DNA of 44,467 nucleotides. Source: Albidovulum sp. Lineage in GTDB: Bacteria; Pseudomonadota; Alphaproteobacteria; Rhodobacterales; Rhodobacteraceae. The notes beneath the pieces are model-generated. The model did no database searches, was not told where the DNA came from, and saw only the letters and a list, made by a program, of their open reading frames with translations. Each line of letters opens with the position of its first letter. The first letter of the stretch is position 1. Location of the stretch: positions 1 to 44,467 of the forward strand of contig WFPA01000235.1 of NCBI GenBank assembly GCA_015487815.1, read 5' to 3'. Positions 33,221 through 44,467 of the stretch are shown in pieces. Position numbers and translations under genes: made by a program.

Positions 33221-33237
33221 TTTTGAATGGTTCTAAA
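33221..33237 (-). promoter_or_regulatory. Irr/ICE-like palindromic operator candidate upstream of the peroxiredoxin
   Basis: TTTTGAA-TGG-TTCTAAA; one mismatch to the remembered ICE consensus TTTAGAA-N3-TTCTAAA. Starts 13 nt from the start codon. Confidence 0.45.
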
Positions 33238-33383
33238 CATGGGCCTCTTAGCAGACCTCACCGGCGGCTGCCAAGGCCCGCCGCCGCCCATATGGGACCA
33301 ATGCCGCCACTTTTCCACCCTTGCGTCAGTCAGCCGCAAGTGCTTGACAGACCCGGACGTCAGACAAATCGGGAGGATCAGCC

Positions 33384-34829
33384 ATGGAGCGGACGAGGCA
33401 GCATTATATCGATGGCGCATGGGTGGATCCGCAAGGCGGCACCCCCTTCGAGGTAATCGATCCGGCGACCGAGGAACCTTTTGCCACCATCACGCTCGGC
33501 AGCGAGGCCGATACCGACAGGGCCGTGGCCGCGGCCCGGGCCGCATTCGAGGGCTGGAAGGAAACGCCGCCGGCCGAGCGGCTCGCCCTCGTGCGACGCA
33601 TCCTCGAGCTTTACGACGCCCGTGCCGAGGAGATGGCCCGCACCATCTCGCAGGAGATGGGCGCGCCGATCGACTTCGCCCGCAGCCAGCAGGTGCCGGC
33701 CGGCTCGTGGCACATCCGGAACTTCATCCGCGCCTTCGGGAATTTCGAGTTCGAACGGCCCCTCGGCCCCCACGCGCCCGACAACCGCATCCTGATGGAG
33801 CCGGTGGGCGTTGCCGCTCTCATCACGCCGTGGAACTGGCCGATGAACCAGGTGACGCTCAAGGTCATCCCCGCACTGCTTGCCGGCTGCACCATGGTGC
33901 TCAAGCCCTCCGAGATCGCACCGCTTTCCTCGATGCTCTTCACCGAAATCCTCGAGGAGGCCGGTGTGCCGGCGGGCGTGTTCAACCTCGTCAACGGTGA
34001 CGGGCCGGGCGTCGGCACCCGGCTCACCGGCCACCCGGATGTGGACATGGTGTCCTTCACCGGCTCTACCCGCGCCGGCATCGCCATCCAGAAGAACGCC
34101 GCCGACACCATCAAGCGCGTCCATCTCGAACTGGGCGGCAAGGGAGCGAATCTCGTATTCGCCGATGCGCCCGAGAAGGCCGTCAAGCGCTCGGTGCTGC
34201 GCTGCATGGAAAATTCGGGCCAGTCATGCAACGCGCCGACGCGGATGCTGGTGGAGCGCTCGGTCTATGACGAGGTGGTCGAGGAGGCGGCGCGCATCGC
34301 CCAGGGCATCGCCGTCGGCCCGCCCTCCGAGGAAGGGCGGCATATCGGCCCCGTCGTCTCCGCCGCCCAGTTCGACAAGGTCCAGCGCCTGATCGCGAAG
34401 GGCATCGAGGAGGGAGCGCGGCTCGTCGTTGGCGGCCCCGGACGGCCCGAGGACATGAACCGTGGTTACTATGTCCGCCCGACGGTGTTCGCCGATGTCT
34501 CGAACGACATGACCATCGCCCGCGAGGAGATCTTCGGCCCCGTGCTCTCGATCATCCCCTTCGAGAACGAGGAAGAGGCGCTGGCCATCGCCAACGATAC
34601 CGTTTACGGGCTGACGAACTATGTCCAGACCTCGGACCCGGACCGGCTCAGGCGGCTTGCCCGCAAGCTGCGCTCGGGCATGGTCGAGATGAACTGGCGG
34701 CCGCGCGGTGCCGGCGCTCCCTTCGGCGGCATCAAGCAATCCGGCAATGGTCGCGAGGGAGGCGTGTGGGGGATCGAGGAATTCCTCGAGATCAAATCGG
34801 TCTCCGGCTGGCCGGTTGAAGAAGGCTGA
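33384..34829 (+). CDS. Aldehyde dehydrogenase family protein
   Basis: ALITPWNWPMNQVTLKVIPALLAGCTMVLKPSE, VSFTGSTRAGIAI, HLELGGKGANLVFADA, MENSGQSCNAPTRMLVERS. GGGAGGA ribosome-binding site just upstream. Confidence 0.96.
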   Translation: MERTRQHYIDGAWVDPQGGTPFEVIDPATEEPFATITLGSEADTDRAVAAARAAFEGWKETPPAERLALVRRILELYDARAEEMARTISQEMGAPIDFARSQQVPAGSWHIRNFIRAFGNFEFERPLGPHAPDNRILMEPVGVAALITPWNWPMNQVTLKVIPALLAGCTMVLKPSEIAPLSSMLFTEILEEAGVPAGVFNLVNGDGPGVGTRLTGHPDVDMVSFTGSTRAGIAIQKNAADTIKRVHLELGGKGANLVFADAPEKAVKRSVLRCMENSGQSCNAPTRMLVERSVYDEVVEEAARIAQGIAVGPPSEEGRHIGPVVSAAQFDKVQRLIAKGIEEGARLVVGGPGRPEDMNRGYYVRPTVFADVSNDMTIAREEIFGPVLSIIPFENEEEALAIANDTVYGLTNYVQTSDPDRLRRLARKLRSGMVEMNWRPRGAGAPFGGIKQSGNGREGGVWGIEEFLEIKSVSGWPVEEG

Positions 34830-34913
34830 CGGCCCGTCAGAAATCAAGCGGGGAATCAGGGAGAAACGGTGACTCAACTGGATCTGCAAGACCTTGGAAA
34901 TCCGTTTCGGGCC

Positions 34914-34933
34914 GGAACCGCTGGAGCGGTTTC
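34914..34933. terminator. Possible terminator-like hairpin between convergent ALDH and ATC-hydrolase-like genes
   Basis: GGAACCGCT-GG-AGCGGTTTC stem (one G-U); no clear T-run. Confidence 0.3.
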
Positions 34934-34987
34934 CGATCGGCACAACCGGCTGTTTCGAGGACTGCTACTCTCACTTTTCAGGAAGCG

Positions 34988-35548
34988 TCAATCTCCCCAG
35001 CTGGTCGTGCCGCCCTTTCCCTGTGCCGTCTTGCGTTCCAGCACATAGCGGAAAGTGCAGCAGGGCGCGCCTTCCATCAGCGTCTCGGCCCGCTCGAAGC
35101 GGATCGCCGGGTTGAAACCCTCGACCAGCGCCCCGTCGCGGTTGCAGGAGAAGACCGCCCCGAGCTCCGCCAGCCCGAGCGCACGATAGAGCTCGGCATA
35201 GCGGCAACGGGTGACATTGAAGGAGAGGCGCTCTCCGGTCGCCTCGAGCATTTCGTACTCGATACCGCCGCCCGCGCTCCATGTCTCGAGGATGGTGGCG
35301 AAGGCGGCGAGATCCTCACCCCGTTCGGCCGCAAGGCGCCGGCCCTGCTTGCGGGCCTCCTCGCGAATCGCCTCGGCGACGACCGCGATCACCTTCTCGC
35401 GACCGAATGCACGCCCGAGGGCTTCGATCACCGGAGCGAGGATCCGCGCCTCGGCCTCGCGGCGGTTCAGAAGGCCGATGCGCTCGGTCAGGGTATCGGG
35501 CAGGGGCGTGCTTTCCTTCGCCCGTTCCTCGGTCCTGTCATCCGTCAT
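34988..35548 (-). CDS. L-2-amino-thiazoline-4-carboxylic acid (ATC) hydrolase-like protein
   Basis: LNRREAEARILAPVIEALGRAFGREKVIAVVAEAIREEARKQG; FNVTRCRYAELYRALGLAELGAVFSCNRDGALVEGFNPAIRFERAETLMEGAPCCTFRY resembles the ATC_hydrolase family. Confidence 0.82.
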   Translation of the reverse strand: MTDDRTEERAKESTPLPDTLTERIGLLNRREAEARILAPVIEALGRAFGREKVIAVVAEAIREEARKQGRRLAAERGEDLAAFATILETWSAGGGIEYEMLEATGERLSFNVTRCRYAELYRALGLAELGAVFSCNRDGALVEGFNPAIRFERAETLMEGAPCCTFRYVLERKTAQGKGGTTSWGD

Positions 35549-35564
35549 CGCACATTCCTCCCTG

Positions 35565-36236
35565 TCAGAAAGGGACCGGTGCACGGAAGGTCATGCCCCG
35601 GCCGCCGTCGGGGTGGCGGATCCGCAGGCTCTCGGCATGAAGCTGGAGCCGGTCCGCCGCCTCCCGCGCCGCCCCCTCGGCATAGAGCGGATCGCCCAGG
35701 ATCGGATGGCCAAGTGCCTTCATGTGCACCCTGAGCTGGTGGCTGCGGCCGGTGGTCGGCATCAGCCGCACGCGGGTGACGGGGGCGCCGGTTTCCGTTT
35801 CCTCGCGGCGCAGCACCTTCCATGCCGTATGGGCAGCCCGCCCCTTCTCGTGATCGACCTTCTGGCGTGGCCGGTTGGGCCAATCGACGATGAGCGGCAG
35901 ATCGACCTCGCCCTCGGCCGGCTCGAGCCGTCCCCACAACCGAGCGGCATAGATCTTCCGGGCCTGTCGTTTCTCGAACTGGAGCCCGAGATGGCGCTGG
36001 GCATGGCGCGTGAGCGCGAAGATCATCACCCCCGACGTGTCGAGATCAAGCCGGTGCACGAGCAGCGCATCGGGGAAGACCCGCTGCACCCGCGCAAGCA
36101 GGCAATCGGAAAGATGCGTCCCCTTGCCCGGCACCGACAGGAGCCCCGCCGGCTTGTTCACCACCAGGATCTGCTCGTCATGGTGGATGACATCGAGCGG
36201 CGCTTCGGGTGGATCGTAGATGAAGGGTTCGGCCAT
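35565..36236 (-). CDS. rluA: RluA-family pseudouridine synthase
   Basis: ILVVNKPAGLLSVPGKG, LLVHRLDLDTSGVMIFAL, PTTGRSHQLRVHMKALGHPILGDPLYA. Confidence 0.95.
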   Translation of the reverse strand: MAEPFIYDPPEAPLDVIHHDEQILVVNKPAGLLSVPGKGTHLSDCLLARVQRVFPDALLVHRLDLDTSGVMIFALTRHAQRHLGLQFEKRQARKIYAARLWGRLEPAEGEVDLPLIVDWPNRPRQKVDHEKGRAAHTAWKVLRREETETGAPVTRVRLMPTTGRSHQLRVHMKALGHPILGDPLYAEGAAREAADRLQLHAESLRIRHPDGGRGMTFRAPVPF

Positions 36237-36426
36237 GCCATCTCCCTAGCCGATGGTGCAGGAGATGAAAACCGTCTCCCGATTCCCGCCGGGGGCTGGT
36301 TTCCCCGCGATCTGCTCCACGGGCTTCCTGACCCGATATCCGGGGAAGCATGCGCCGACCATGCAGGCAGCACCGGCGATACAAGCGCCGGGCAAGGGAG
36401 AACCATGCGCAGCCGATCGCAAGAGA

Positions 36427-36452
36427 AAGGCCCGGAGCACGCTCCGGGCCTT
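36427..36452 (-). terminator. Intrinsic terminator of pnp
   Basis: AAGGCCCGGAGC-AC-GCTCCGGGCCTT just 3' of pnp; minus strand continues TCTCTT. Confidence 0.8.
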
Positions 36453-36477
36453 CCGTCGGTCCTGCCGTTCCGCGGGC

Positions 36478-38634
36478 TCAGCGCCGGCGGCGCGGCCCCT
36501 TGTCGGAATGGTCGCCCGGCTTGATCTCGCCGGTTTCCTGATCAACCGCCTTCATCGACAGCTTGACCTTGCCGCGGTCATCGAAACCGAGAAGAAGCAC
36601 CTTGACCTCCTGCCCCTCCTTCAGGACTTCCGAAGGGTGGCCGAGGCGGCGGTCGGCGATCTGGCTGATATGGACGAGGCCGTCCTTCTTGCCGAAGAAG
36701 TTGACGAAGGCACCGAAGTCCATCAGTTTCACCACCTTGCCGGTATAGACCTTGCCGGCCTCGGGCTCGGCGGTGATCGAAAGGATCAGCTCCTTGGCCT
36801 TGTCGATCGCTTCCTGATTCGGGGAAGCAATCTTGACCACGCCATCCTCGCCGATGTCGATCTTGGCGCCCGACTCCTCGACGATCGAACGGATGGTCGA
36901 ACCGCCCGAACCGATGACCTCGCGGATCTTGTCGGTCGGGATGGTGATGGTCTCGATCTTGGGCGCATGGGCCGAGAACTCGGTCCGGCTCGTGGCCAGC
37001 GCCTTCTTCATCTCGCCAAGGATGTGCTCCCTGGCTTCACGGGCCTGATCGAGCGCCTGCCGCATGATCTCGGGGGTGATTCCGGCGACCTTGATGTCCA
37101 TCTGCAGCGAGGTAACGCCCTTCTCTGTGCCGGCAACCTTGAAATCCATGTCGCCGAGATGATCCTCGTCGCCGAGAATGTCGGTGAGAACGGCAAAGCG
37201 GCCGTCCTTCTCGAGGATGAGGCCCATAGCGATACCGGCAACCGGTGCCTTGAGCGGCACGGCGGCATCCATCATCGACAGCGACGCACCGCAGACCGTG
37301 GCCATCGAGGAGGAGCCGTTCGATTCGGTGATCTCGGAGACCACGCGGATCGTGTAGGGGAACTCGGTCGATGACGGCAGCACCGCCTGCAGCGCCCGCC
37401 AGGCGAGCTTGCCGTGGCCGATCTCGCGCCGACCCGGCGGGCCGACCCGGCCGACCTCGCCCACCGAATAGGGCGGGAAGTTGTAGTGCAGAAGGAAGCT
37501 CGAACGGTAGTTGCCGTGGAGCGCGTCGATGATCTGCTCGTCCTCTCCGGTTCCGAGCGTGGTGATGACGAGCGCCTGCGTCTCGCCGCGGGTGAAGAGC
37601 GCCGAGCCGTGAGTGCGCGGCAGCAGCCCCACCTCGGCCGAGATCGGCCGGATGTCCTTCGGGCCGCGCCCGTCGATCCGGCTGCCCCCGGAAACGATGT
37701 CACCGCGGAGGATCTGCGATTCGAGTTCCTTCACCACGTCCCTGACAAACGGGTTTTCCCGGTCCTCCTCGTCGAGCGCTTCGATGATCGCGGCCTCGGC
37801 CTCCTCCAGCGCCTGGCGCCGAGCCTGCTTCTCGCGCACGGCAAAGGCGGCACGGATCCTCTCTTCGCCGACCGCACGCACCTTCTCGAGAAGGTCGGAA
37901 TAGTCCGGCTCCTCGTAGGGATAGGGCTCCTTGCCGACCTCGGCGGCGAACTCCTCGATGAGTTCGATCACCGGCTGCATGGCCTGATGGCCGAACTGCA
38001 CCGCGCCGAGCACCTCTTCCTCGGAGAGCTCGTAGACTTCCGATTCGACCATCATCACCGCGTCCTTCGTGCCGGCAACGACGAGATCGAGCTGCTGTTC
38101 GGGGTTGTTGCGCAGATCGACGAGATCCATCACCGAGGGGTTGAGGACGTATTCACCGTTCGCAAAGCCGACGCGCGCAGCTCCGATCGGCCCCTTGAAC
38201 GGCACGCCCGAAACCTTGAGGGCGGCGGAGGCGGCGATCATCGCCACGATGTCCGGATCATTGACGAGGTCGTGGCTGAGCACGGTCGTCATCACCAGGA
38301 CCTCGTTCTTGAAGCCCTTGGGAAAGAGCGGCCGGATCGGCCGGTCGATGAGGCGGGCGGTGAGGGTTTCCTTTTCCGTCGGCCGCGCCTCGCGCTTGAA
38401 GAAACCGCCCGGGATCTTGCCCGAGGCGTAGTATTTTTCCTGATAGTGCACCGTCAGCGGGAAGAAGTCCTGATCGGGCTTCGGTTCCTTCGCAAAGGTG
38501 ACGGCGGCAAGAACGGTAGTCTCGCCGAGGGTGACAAGCACCGCCCCGTCGGCCTGACGGGCGATCTTGCCGGTTTCGAGGGTGAGGGTCTCGTCCCCCC
38601 ACTCGATGGATTTCCTTACGACGTTGAACATCAT
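36478..38634 (-). CDS. pnp: Polyribonucleotide nucleotidyltransferase
   Basis: [27 protein letters not shown] domain [25 protein letters not shown]1 domain [29 protein letters not shown]. Confidence 0.98.
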   Translation of the reverse strand: MMFNVVRKSIEWGDETLTLETGKIARQADGAVLVTLGETTVLAAVTFAKEPKPDQDFFPLTVHYQEKYYASGKIPGGFFKREARPTEKETLTARLIDRPIRPLFPKGFKNEVLVMTTVLSHDLVNDPDIVAMIAASAALKVSGVPFKGPIGAARVGFANGEYVLNPSVMDLVDLRNNPEQQLDLVVAGTKDAVMMVESEVYELSEEEVLGAVQFGHQAMQPVIELIEEFAAEVGKEPYPYEEPDYSDLLEKVRAVGEERIRAAFAVREKQARRQALEEAEAAIIEALDEEDRENPFVRDVVKELESQILRGDIVSGGSRIDGRGPKDIRPISAEVGLLPRTHGSALFTRGETQALVITTLGTGEDEQIIDALHGNYRSSFLLHYNFPPYSVGEVGRVGPPGRREIGHGKLAWRALQAVLPSSTEFPYTIRVVSEITESNGSSSMATVCGASLSMMDAAVPLKAPVAGIAMGLILEKDGRFAVLTDILGDEDHLGDMDFKVAGTEKGVTSLQMDIKVAGITPEIMRQALDQAREAREHILGEMKKALATSRTEFSAHAPKIETITIPTDKIREVIGSGGSTIRSIVEESGAKIDIGEDGVVKIASPNQEAIDKAKELILSITAEPEAGKVYTGKVVKLMDFGAFVNFFGKKDGLVHISQIADRRLGHPSEVLKEGQEVKVLLLGFDDRGKVKLSMKAVDQETGEIKPGDHSDKGPRRRR

Positions 38635-38825
38635 CTTTCCTTGTTTTCACATGACGACTGTTCTGCGGCCTCGGCCGAGAATCGAAGCATGTGCTGCGTA
38701 CGGGCCCTTGCCCGTGGCTCCTTCGGGTTTCGTTCATCCTGCCTGATCCGTGGAGCCCGGCGGATCCGGCTGCGGACGGGTGCCGCGGTGCCCCGCATCG
38801 TGCGGGAAACCGCCTCATTCAGCAA

Positions 38826-38849
38826 GAACGCGCCCCGAAGGGCGCGTTC
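38826..38849 (-). terminator. Hairpin with UUCG loop between rpsO and pnp (rpsO terminator/attenuator)
   Basis: Minus strand GAACGCGCCC-TTCG-GGGCGCGTTC followed by TTG. Confidence 0.75.
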
Positions 38850-38858
38850 CGCGATCGC

Positions 38859-39128
38859 TCAGCGACGCAGGCCGAGCCGTGCGATGAGGTTGCGGTACCG
38901 CTCCTCATCCTTGCCCTTGAGGTAGTCGAGGAGCTTGCGGCGCTGGGCCACGAGCTTGAGCAGACCCCGCCGGGAATGGTTGTCCTTCTTGTGGGTCTTG
39001 AAGTGCTCGGTCAGATTGGCGATGCGCCGCGTGAGGATGGCCACCTGCACCTCGGGGGAGCCGGTATCGCCTTCCTTGGTGGCGAATTCCTTGATGACTT
39101 GCTGCTTCTCTTCGGGCGTGATCGACAT
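38859..39128 (-). CDS. rpsO: 30S ribosomal protein S15
   Basis: [60 protein letters not shown]. Confidence 0.98.
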   Translation of the reverse strand: MSITPEEKQQVIKEFATKEGDTGSPEVQVAILTRRIANLTEHFKTHKKDNHSRRGLLKLVAQRRKLLDYLKGKDEERYRNLIARLGLRR

Positions 39129-39252
39129 CGGGTTCTCCTTTCAGGACATGCGGCTCGAGCCGGGATGTCGTCCAGCAAGGCCATGGAACATGCGCCCGTC
39201 ACCAGCAGGGGACAGGCAGGCTGCCTATACGCCCGCCGGCCGCAAAAGAAAA

Positions 39253-39274
39253 GGGGGCCCGCAGCAGAGCCCCC
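39253..39274 (-). terminator. Intrinsic terminator downstream of the PCuAC gene
   Basis: GGGGGC-N10-GCCCCC, followed on the minus strand by CTTTTCTTTTG. Confidence 0.75.
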
Positions 39275-39305
39275 TTCCCGGCAAAGGGCGGGTGAAACCC
39301 CAGCT

Positions 39306-39860
39306 TCACTCGGCGGGCCTTCTCATCTTCGTGCCGCCTTCGTGCTCCATCTTCGTGCCGGGGCCGCCGCGCTCGTTGTCCACCGGCACATCGAGGCCGA
39401 TCTCGCCGGCCTTCTCGAAAACCAGAACGAGATGGACCTTGTCACCAGTCTCGAGCGGCCGCTTGAGGCCCATCAGCATGATGTGGTCGCCGCCCCGCTT
39501 GAACCAGTGGGTTTCGCCGGGCGCGATGCGGACTCCGTCCTCGAGATGGACCATGCGCATCACCCCGTCCTTCATGATGGTGGTATGCAGCTGGGTCTTC
39601 TTCGCGACGTCGGAGCGCGCTCCCACGAGATGCAGCTCCCTGTCGCTGCGGTTCTCGACCCCGAGGAAGGCGCCGCCCATCTGCGCCAGTCGGCCGCTGG
39701 CCCGGGCATAGGGATCGTGAATGGTGATCGGACCGAGTTCGACCACCGCTTCCCCGGCGGAGCCGGGCCGGACCGTCTCCTTCATGCCGTCGGCCAAAAT
39801 CGCGGATGGGGGAAGAGCAAGGGCCAGGGCCATCACCCCGCGAATCATCGTGCGGATCAT
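39306..39860 (-). CDS. PCu(A)C-family periplasmic copper chaperone
   Basis: Signal peptide, then IHDPYARASGRLAQMGGAFLGVENRSDRELHLVGARSDVAKKTQLHTTIMKDGVMRMVHLEDGVRIAPGETHWFKRGGDHIMLMGLKRPLETGD. Confidence 0.93.
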   Translation of the reverse strand: MIRTMIRGVMALALALPPSAILADGMKETVRPGSAGEAVVELGPITIHDPYARASGRLAQMGGAFLGVENRSDRELHLVGARSDVAKKTQLHTTIMKDGVMRMVHLEDGVRIAPGETHWFKRGGDHIMLMGLKRPLETGDKVHLVLVFEKAGEIGLDVPVDNERGGPGTKMEHEGGTKMRRPAE

Positions 39861-39965
39861 CTTTCGTTTCCTTTTCGTCTCACTTCATCCGATTACGATT
39901 GCAGCTTCCCCCGCCGCATTTCGGACGGGGGAGGCACACCGGCCGGAAGGCCGATGGAAGGAGTG

Positions 39966-40322
39966 TCAGAGACGAAAGGGAGGCGGAGCGCGCGCCCCGT
40001 TGATGACCGCGCGCGGCCCGGTGGCACATCTCCGGGCGCTGTCCCGCCAGGCGGTGAAGGCCACGCGCTCGGGCGCGGGGAAGGGCATCGACGCGTCGAT
40101 GTCCCCGGCGGCGGCAAATGCCTTGTAGTAATCGGGACAGAGCTTGAGATCGGAAACGGGCTGGCCATGGGCATCGACGACCACCGTCTCCACATAGACA
40201 CCGTGGCAGATCGGTGCCGTCCCCGCGGCGGGCGGCTGACCATGCGCCCATGCCGTGATCACGCCGCTGGCCATCACGGCCAGGGCCAGAAGAACGGTCA
40301 CGGCTGATCTGAGGCGCGTCAT
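39966..40322 (-). CDS. Small secreted Cys/His-containing protein, possibly DUF2946-like
   Basis: Signal peptide MTRLRSAVTVLLALAVMASGVITAWA; ICHGVYVETVVVDAHGQPVSDLKLCPDYYKAF and C-terminal ARAPPP. Family assignment tentative. Confidence 0.65.
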   Translation of the reverse strand: MTRLRSAVTVLLALAVMASGVITAWAHGQPPAAGTAPICHGVYVETVVVDAHGQPVSDLKLCPDYYKAFAAAGDIDASMPFPAPERVAFTAWRDSARRCATGPRAVINGARAPPPFRL

Positions 40323-40392
40323 GGGCTCCGGTCTAGCTGCAGCAGCCGGAATTTCAACGGGCAAAACGCCACAAGCGCCTCATGAGTTCCCG

Positions 40393-40884
40393 TCAATCAC
40401 GGTCGTCATACGCATCGACCTGTGAGCCACGGCAGGCCTTCCAGATCGTTTTCCGGACATTCTTAAGATAGGTGATGGAAACGCCCTTGTTCCTCGAAAG
40501 CTCTCTGTGCAGGCGATCGAAGCGCCTGATCAACGTATTCCGCGCGACCGAGAAGCTGACATCGAAACGTTTTTCCAGTCGCAGGGAGAAGCTTGCCGAA
40601 TCCCCATCTTTCACGAAGCGGATCATGTCGGACACGAACCCTTCCGCATCACGGCAGCTCCGACGCAATTTCCTGGATTTCGAAGCAATCTGCCGAACCG
40701 TCATGAATGCCTCGATGGCCTGGGCGATCCCCTTTCCACCCTTCACACGCGCAACCGCCTTGGTGATTTCCAGAAAGTCGAGCGACATGTTTGCCGCAGC
40801 GGCCCTGTCAGCATGCGGGGCCAAGAATGGTGTCGCAAATGCCAGGAAAGCCGAAAGGAAAAGAATTGTCGCAATACGCATCAT
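40393..40884 (-). CDS. Hypothetical small secreted basic protein (orphan candidate)
   Basis: Signal peptide MMRIATILFLSAFLAFATPFLAPHADRAAAA; basic mature part with KSRKLRRSCRDAEGF and KACRGSQVDAYDDRD; own promoter upstream. Confidence 0.75.
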   Translation of the reverse strand: MMRIATILFLSAFLAFATPFLAPHADRAAAANMSLDFLEITKAVARVKGGKGIAQAIEAFMTVRQIASKSRKLRRSCRDAEGFVSDMIRFVKDGDSASFSLRLEKRFDVSFSVARNTLIRRFDRLHRELSRNKGVSITYLKNVRKTIWKACRGSQVDAYDDRD

Positions 40885-40948
40885 GCCCTCCCCCGCCCGC
40901 TTCACAGAGCAACCGGAATCGGGCACGAACCTTGTTAAAAGCAATATG

Positions 40949-40977
40949 ATTATACATCAAAATGGGCATTCCGTCCA
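40949..40977 (-). promoter_or_regulatory. Sigma70-type promoter for the 40393-40884 gene
   Basis: Minus strand TGGACG (40972-40977), 17-nt spacer, perfect TATAAT (40949-40954). Confidence 0.6.
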
Positions 40978-41040
40978 TCATGGGTGTCCCGGTCGGCTCG
41001 GCCCGTGAAGCGACGCCGAACCGCAACGGCAAAACGCCAC

Positions 41041-41063
41041 AACCCCGCCCGAGGGGCGGGGTT
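41041..41063 (-). terminator. Intrinsic terminator of rpmB
   Basis: AACCCCGCCC-GAG-GGGCGGGGTT; minus strand continues GTGGCGTTTTG. Confidence 0.75.
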
Positions 41064-41088
41064 GGTGCAATCCGGTGCGGACGGATGA

Positions 41089-41400
41089 TCAGGCGGCGTT
41101 CTCGGCGCCGGCGGCGGAAGTGGCCATGGCCTTCTCGATCGCACGCTTGATCTCGCGAGCGCGCGGCGAGAGGTCTGCATCCTTCGCCTTGAGGAGGAAG
41201 GCGTCGAGGCCACCGCGATGATCGACGGTCCTGAGCGCCGCCGTGGAGATCTTCAGGCGGAAGGAACGGCCGAGGATCTCGGAGGAGAGGGTGACTTCCT
41301 TGAGGTTCGGCAGGAAGCGGCGCTTGGTGCGATTGTTGGCGTGGCTGACATTGTTGCCAACCTGAACGCCCTTTCCGGTGAGTTCACAACGGCGAGCCAT
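41089..41400 (-). CDS. rpmB: 50S ribosomal protein L28
   Basis: [69 protein letters not shown]. Confidence 0.98.
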   Translation of the reverse strand: MARRCELTGKGVQVGNNVSHANNRTKRRFLPNLKEVTLSSEILGRSFRLKISTAALRTVDHRGGLDAFLLKAKDADLSPRAREIKRAIEKAMATSAAGAENAA

Positions 41401-41425
41401 TTTCGTCGTCCTTCAAAAGAGTGGA

Positions 41426-41441
41426 GGCCCCTTGCGGGGCC
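41426..41441 (-). terminator. Hairpin between meaB and rpmB (meaB terminator or rpmB leader element)
   Basis: GGCCCC-TTGC-GGGGCC; minus strand later reads TCTTTTG. Confidence 0.5.
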
Positions 41442-41479
41442 ACTGTCCGGCAGCTCCATAATCGGGCCGACCGGCAAGG

Positions 41480-42586
41480 TCAAGCGGATGGTGCCGTTTT
41501 CCCGGCGTCTTCTCCCGCCGCTTCTTCCACCGCCGCGTCCCCGGATGCCGGGGCCGAGGCGGCCAGTCGCGCATCGAGTGCGGCAATCGCCCGCCTCGCC
41601 GCCTGCTCGGCCCGCAACCTGCCTCGGGCCACCTCTCCGCCGAGACGGGCGATCTCGGCCCCGAGTATCGCATCGCCGGTGACGGCATCGAGGATCCCCG
41701 CCTCGAGGGCACGGCGGAAGCGGGCCCGTTCCTGCATCTTGCGTCGCTCCGCGAAGATGCCGGCCTTGCGCCTCCAGGCGACGAGCTCTTCGATCGCGTC
41801 CTGCACCTCGTCGATTCCCCGCCCTTCGATGGCCGAAACCGTCAACACCCTGGGGAAGCCCGGCGGATCCCCGGGCCGGTGCCTGAGCAGCCGGAGCGCC
41901 GCGGCATAATCGGCGCGCGTGCGTTCAGCCTGAGCCGCAAGATCGCCGTCGGCCTTGTTGATGACGATGATGTCGGCCATCTCCATGATACCGCGCTTGA
42001 CGCCCTGAAGCTCGTCGCCGCCGCCCGGTGCGAGCAGGAGGAGGAAGACATCGGTCATCTCGGCGACCATCGTTTCCGACTGGCCGACACCTACCGTCTC
42101 GACGATCACCCGATCGAAACCCGCCGCCTCGACCAGGACGATCGCCTCGCGCGTCCGCTGGGCCACGCCACCGAGCGTGGCGCCGCTCGGAGAAGGGCGG
42201 ATATAGGCTTCCGGGGCCCGCGAGAGGCGCGGCATGCGTGTCTTGTCGCCAAGGATCGATCCGCCCGAGCGTGCGGAGGACGGATCGACCGCCAGCACCG
42301 CCACCTTGTGCCCCGCTGCAATCAGCGAGAGACCGAATCGCTCGATGAAGGTGGACTTGCCGACACCGGGCGTGCCCGTCAGCCCGATCCGCACCGAGTC
42401 CGCCGGCGCCGCCTGCTCGAGGCGCGCCAGAAGGGCTTCGGCCCTTGCCCGGTGTTCGGGCCGGGTACTTTCGACGAGGGTGATCGCACGCGCGAGAGCT
42501 CGGCGATCTCCGCCGCGAATCGCCTCGGCCATCGCGGCAATTTCCTCCTCCCCGTCACATGCGCGCTGCATCGCGTTCACCTCCAT
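41480..42586 (-). CDS. meaB: MeaB/ArgK-family methylmalonyl-CoA mutase-associated GTPase
   Basis: [107 protein letters not shown]. The ORF-track start at 43471 is too far upstream (antisense to hrpB). Confidence 0.95.
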   Translation of the reverse strand: MEVNAMQRACDGEEEIAAMAEAIRGGDRRALARAITLVESTRPEHRARAEALLARLEQAAPADSVRIGLTGTPGVGKSTFIERFGLSLIAAGHKVAVLAVDPSSARSGGSILGDKTRMPRLSRAPEAYIRPSPSGATLGGVAQRTREAIVLVEAAGFDRVIVETVGVGQSETMVAEMTDVFLLLLAPGGGDELQGVKRGIMEMADIIVINKADGDLAAQAERTRADYAAALRLLRHRPGDPPGFPRVLTVSAIEGRGIDEVQDAIEELVAWRRKAGIFAERRKMQERARFRRALEAGILDAVTGDAILGAEIARLGGEVARGRLRAEQAARRAIAALDARLAASAPASGDAAVEEAAGEDAGKTAPSA

Positions 42587-42673
42587 GCGGATTTCGTAGG
42601 CAAGGGAGCCCCGAAGTGCAACGCCCCTTGCCGCCGGAGCACATGGCTGGCATCGGGGAGGAAAAGGCCGACC

Positions 42674-44467
<1,794 letters not shown>

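Noticed and set aside
34869-35048. GTG-initiated small ORF (VTQLDLQDLGNPFRAGTAGAVSDRHNRL...) with a GGGA-like upstream sequence
   Set aside because: Overlaps the convergent ATC hydrolase-like gene and contains the hairpin; no independent support.
36246-36360. Short Cys-containing minus-strand ORF upstream of rluA (MVGACFPGYRVRKPVEQIAGKPAPGGNRETVFISCTIG)
   Set aside because: Intriguing peptide, but no clear ribosome-binding site, start or homology; too short to support by eye.

Overview
This is a GC-rich, gene-dense alphaproteobacterial chromosomal window made up almost entirely of core housekeeping genes. I could support about 42 CDSs, two of them truncated by the window edges. The main blocks are: (1) the replication-initiation block dnaA-dnaN-recF-[exported protein]-[LysE]-gyrB-hslO-NUDIX-cca-RNA methyltransferase on the minus strand; (2) HDAC-like deacetylase-xseB-ispA-type-dxs on the plus strand; (3) rpsT, enoyl-CoA hydratase and mutM on the minus strand, then ubiE-ubiB on the plus strand; (4) rpsO-pnp-rluA; (5) rpmB, meaB and a truncated hrpB; and scattered single genes (amt, PBP1A-type PBP, Clp-fold SDH-type protease, ArsR, 1-Cys peroxiredoxin, ALDH, ATC hydrolase-like, PCuAC). 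I saw no mobile elements, CRISPR arrays, rRNAs or tRNAs. I found no convincing new multi-gene system. The items most worth a second look are small: two adjacent inverted repeats inside the dnaA linker-coding region, a near-perfect Irr/ICE-like 17-mer upstream of the peroxiredoxin, a 27-bp tandem duplication over the peroxiredoxin stop codon, and an apparent orphan secreted gene with its own consensus-like promoter. The hrpB reading frame runs off the right edge and is absent from the supplied ORF track. All calls come from reading the sequence and remembered family motifs; no searches were run.
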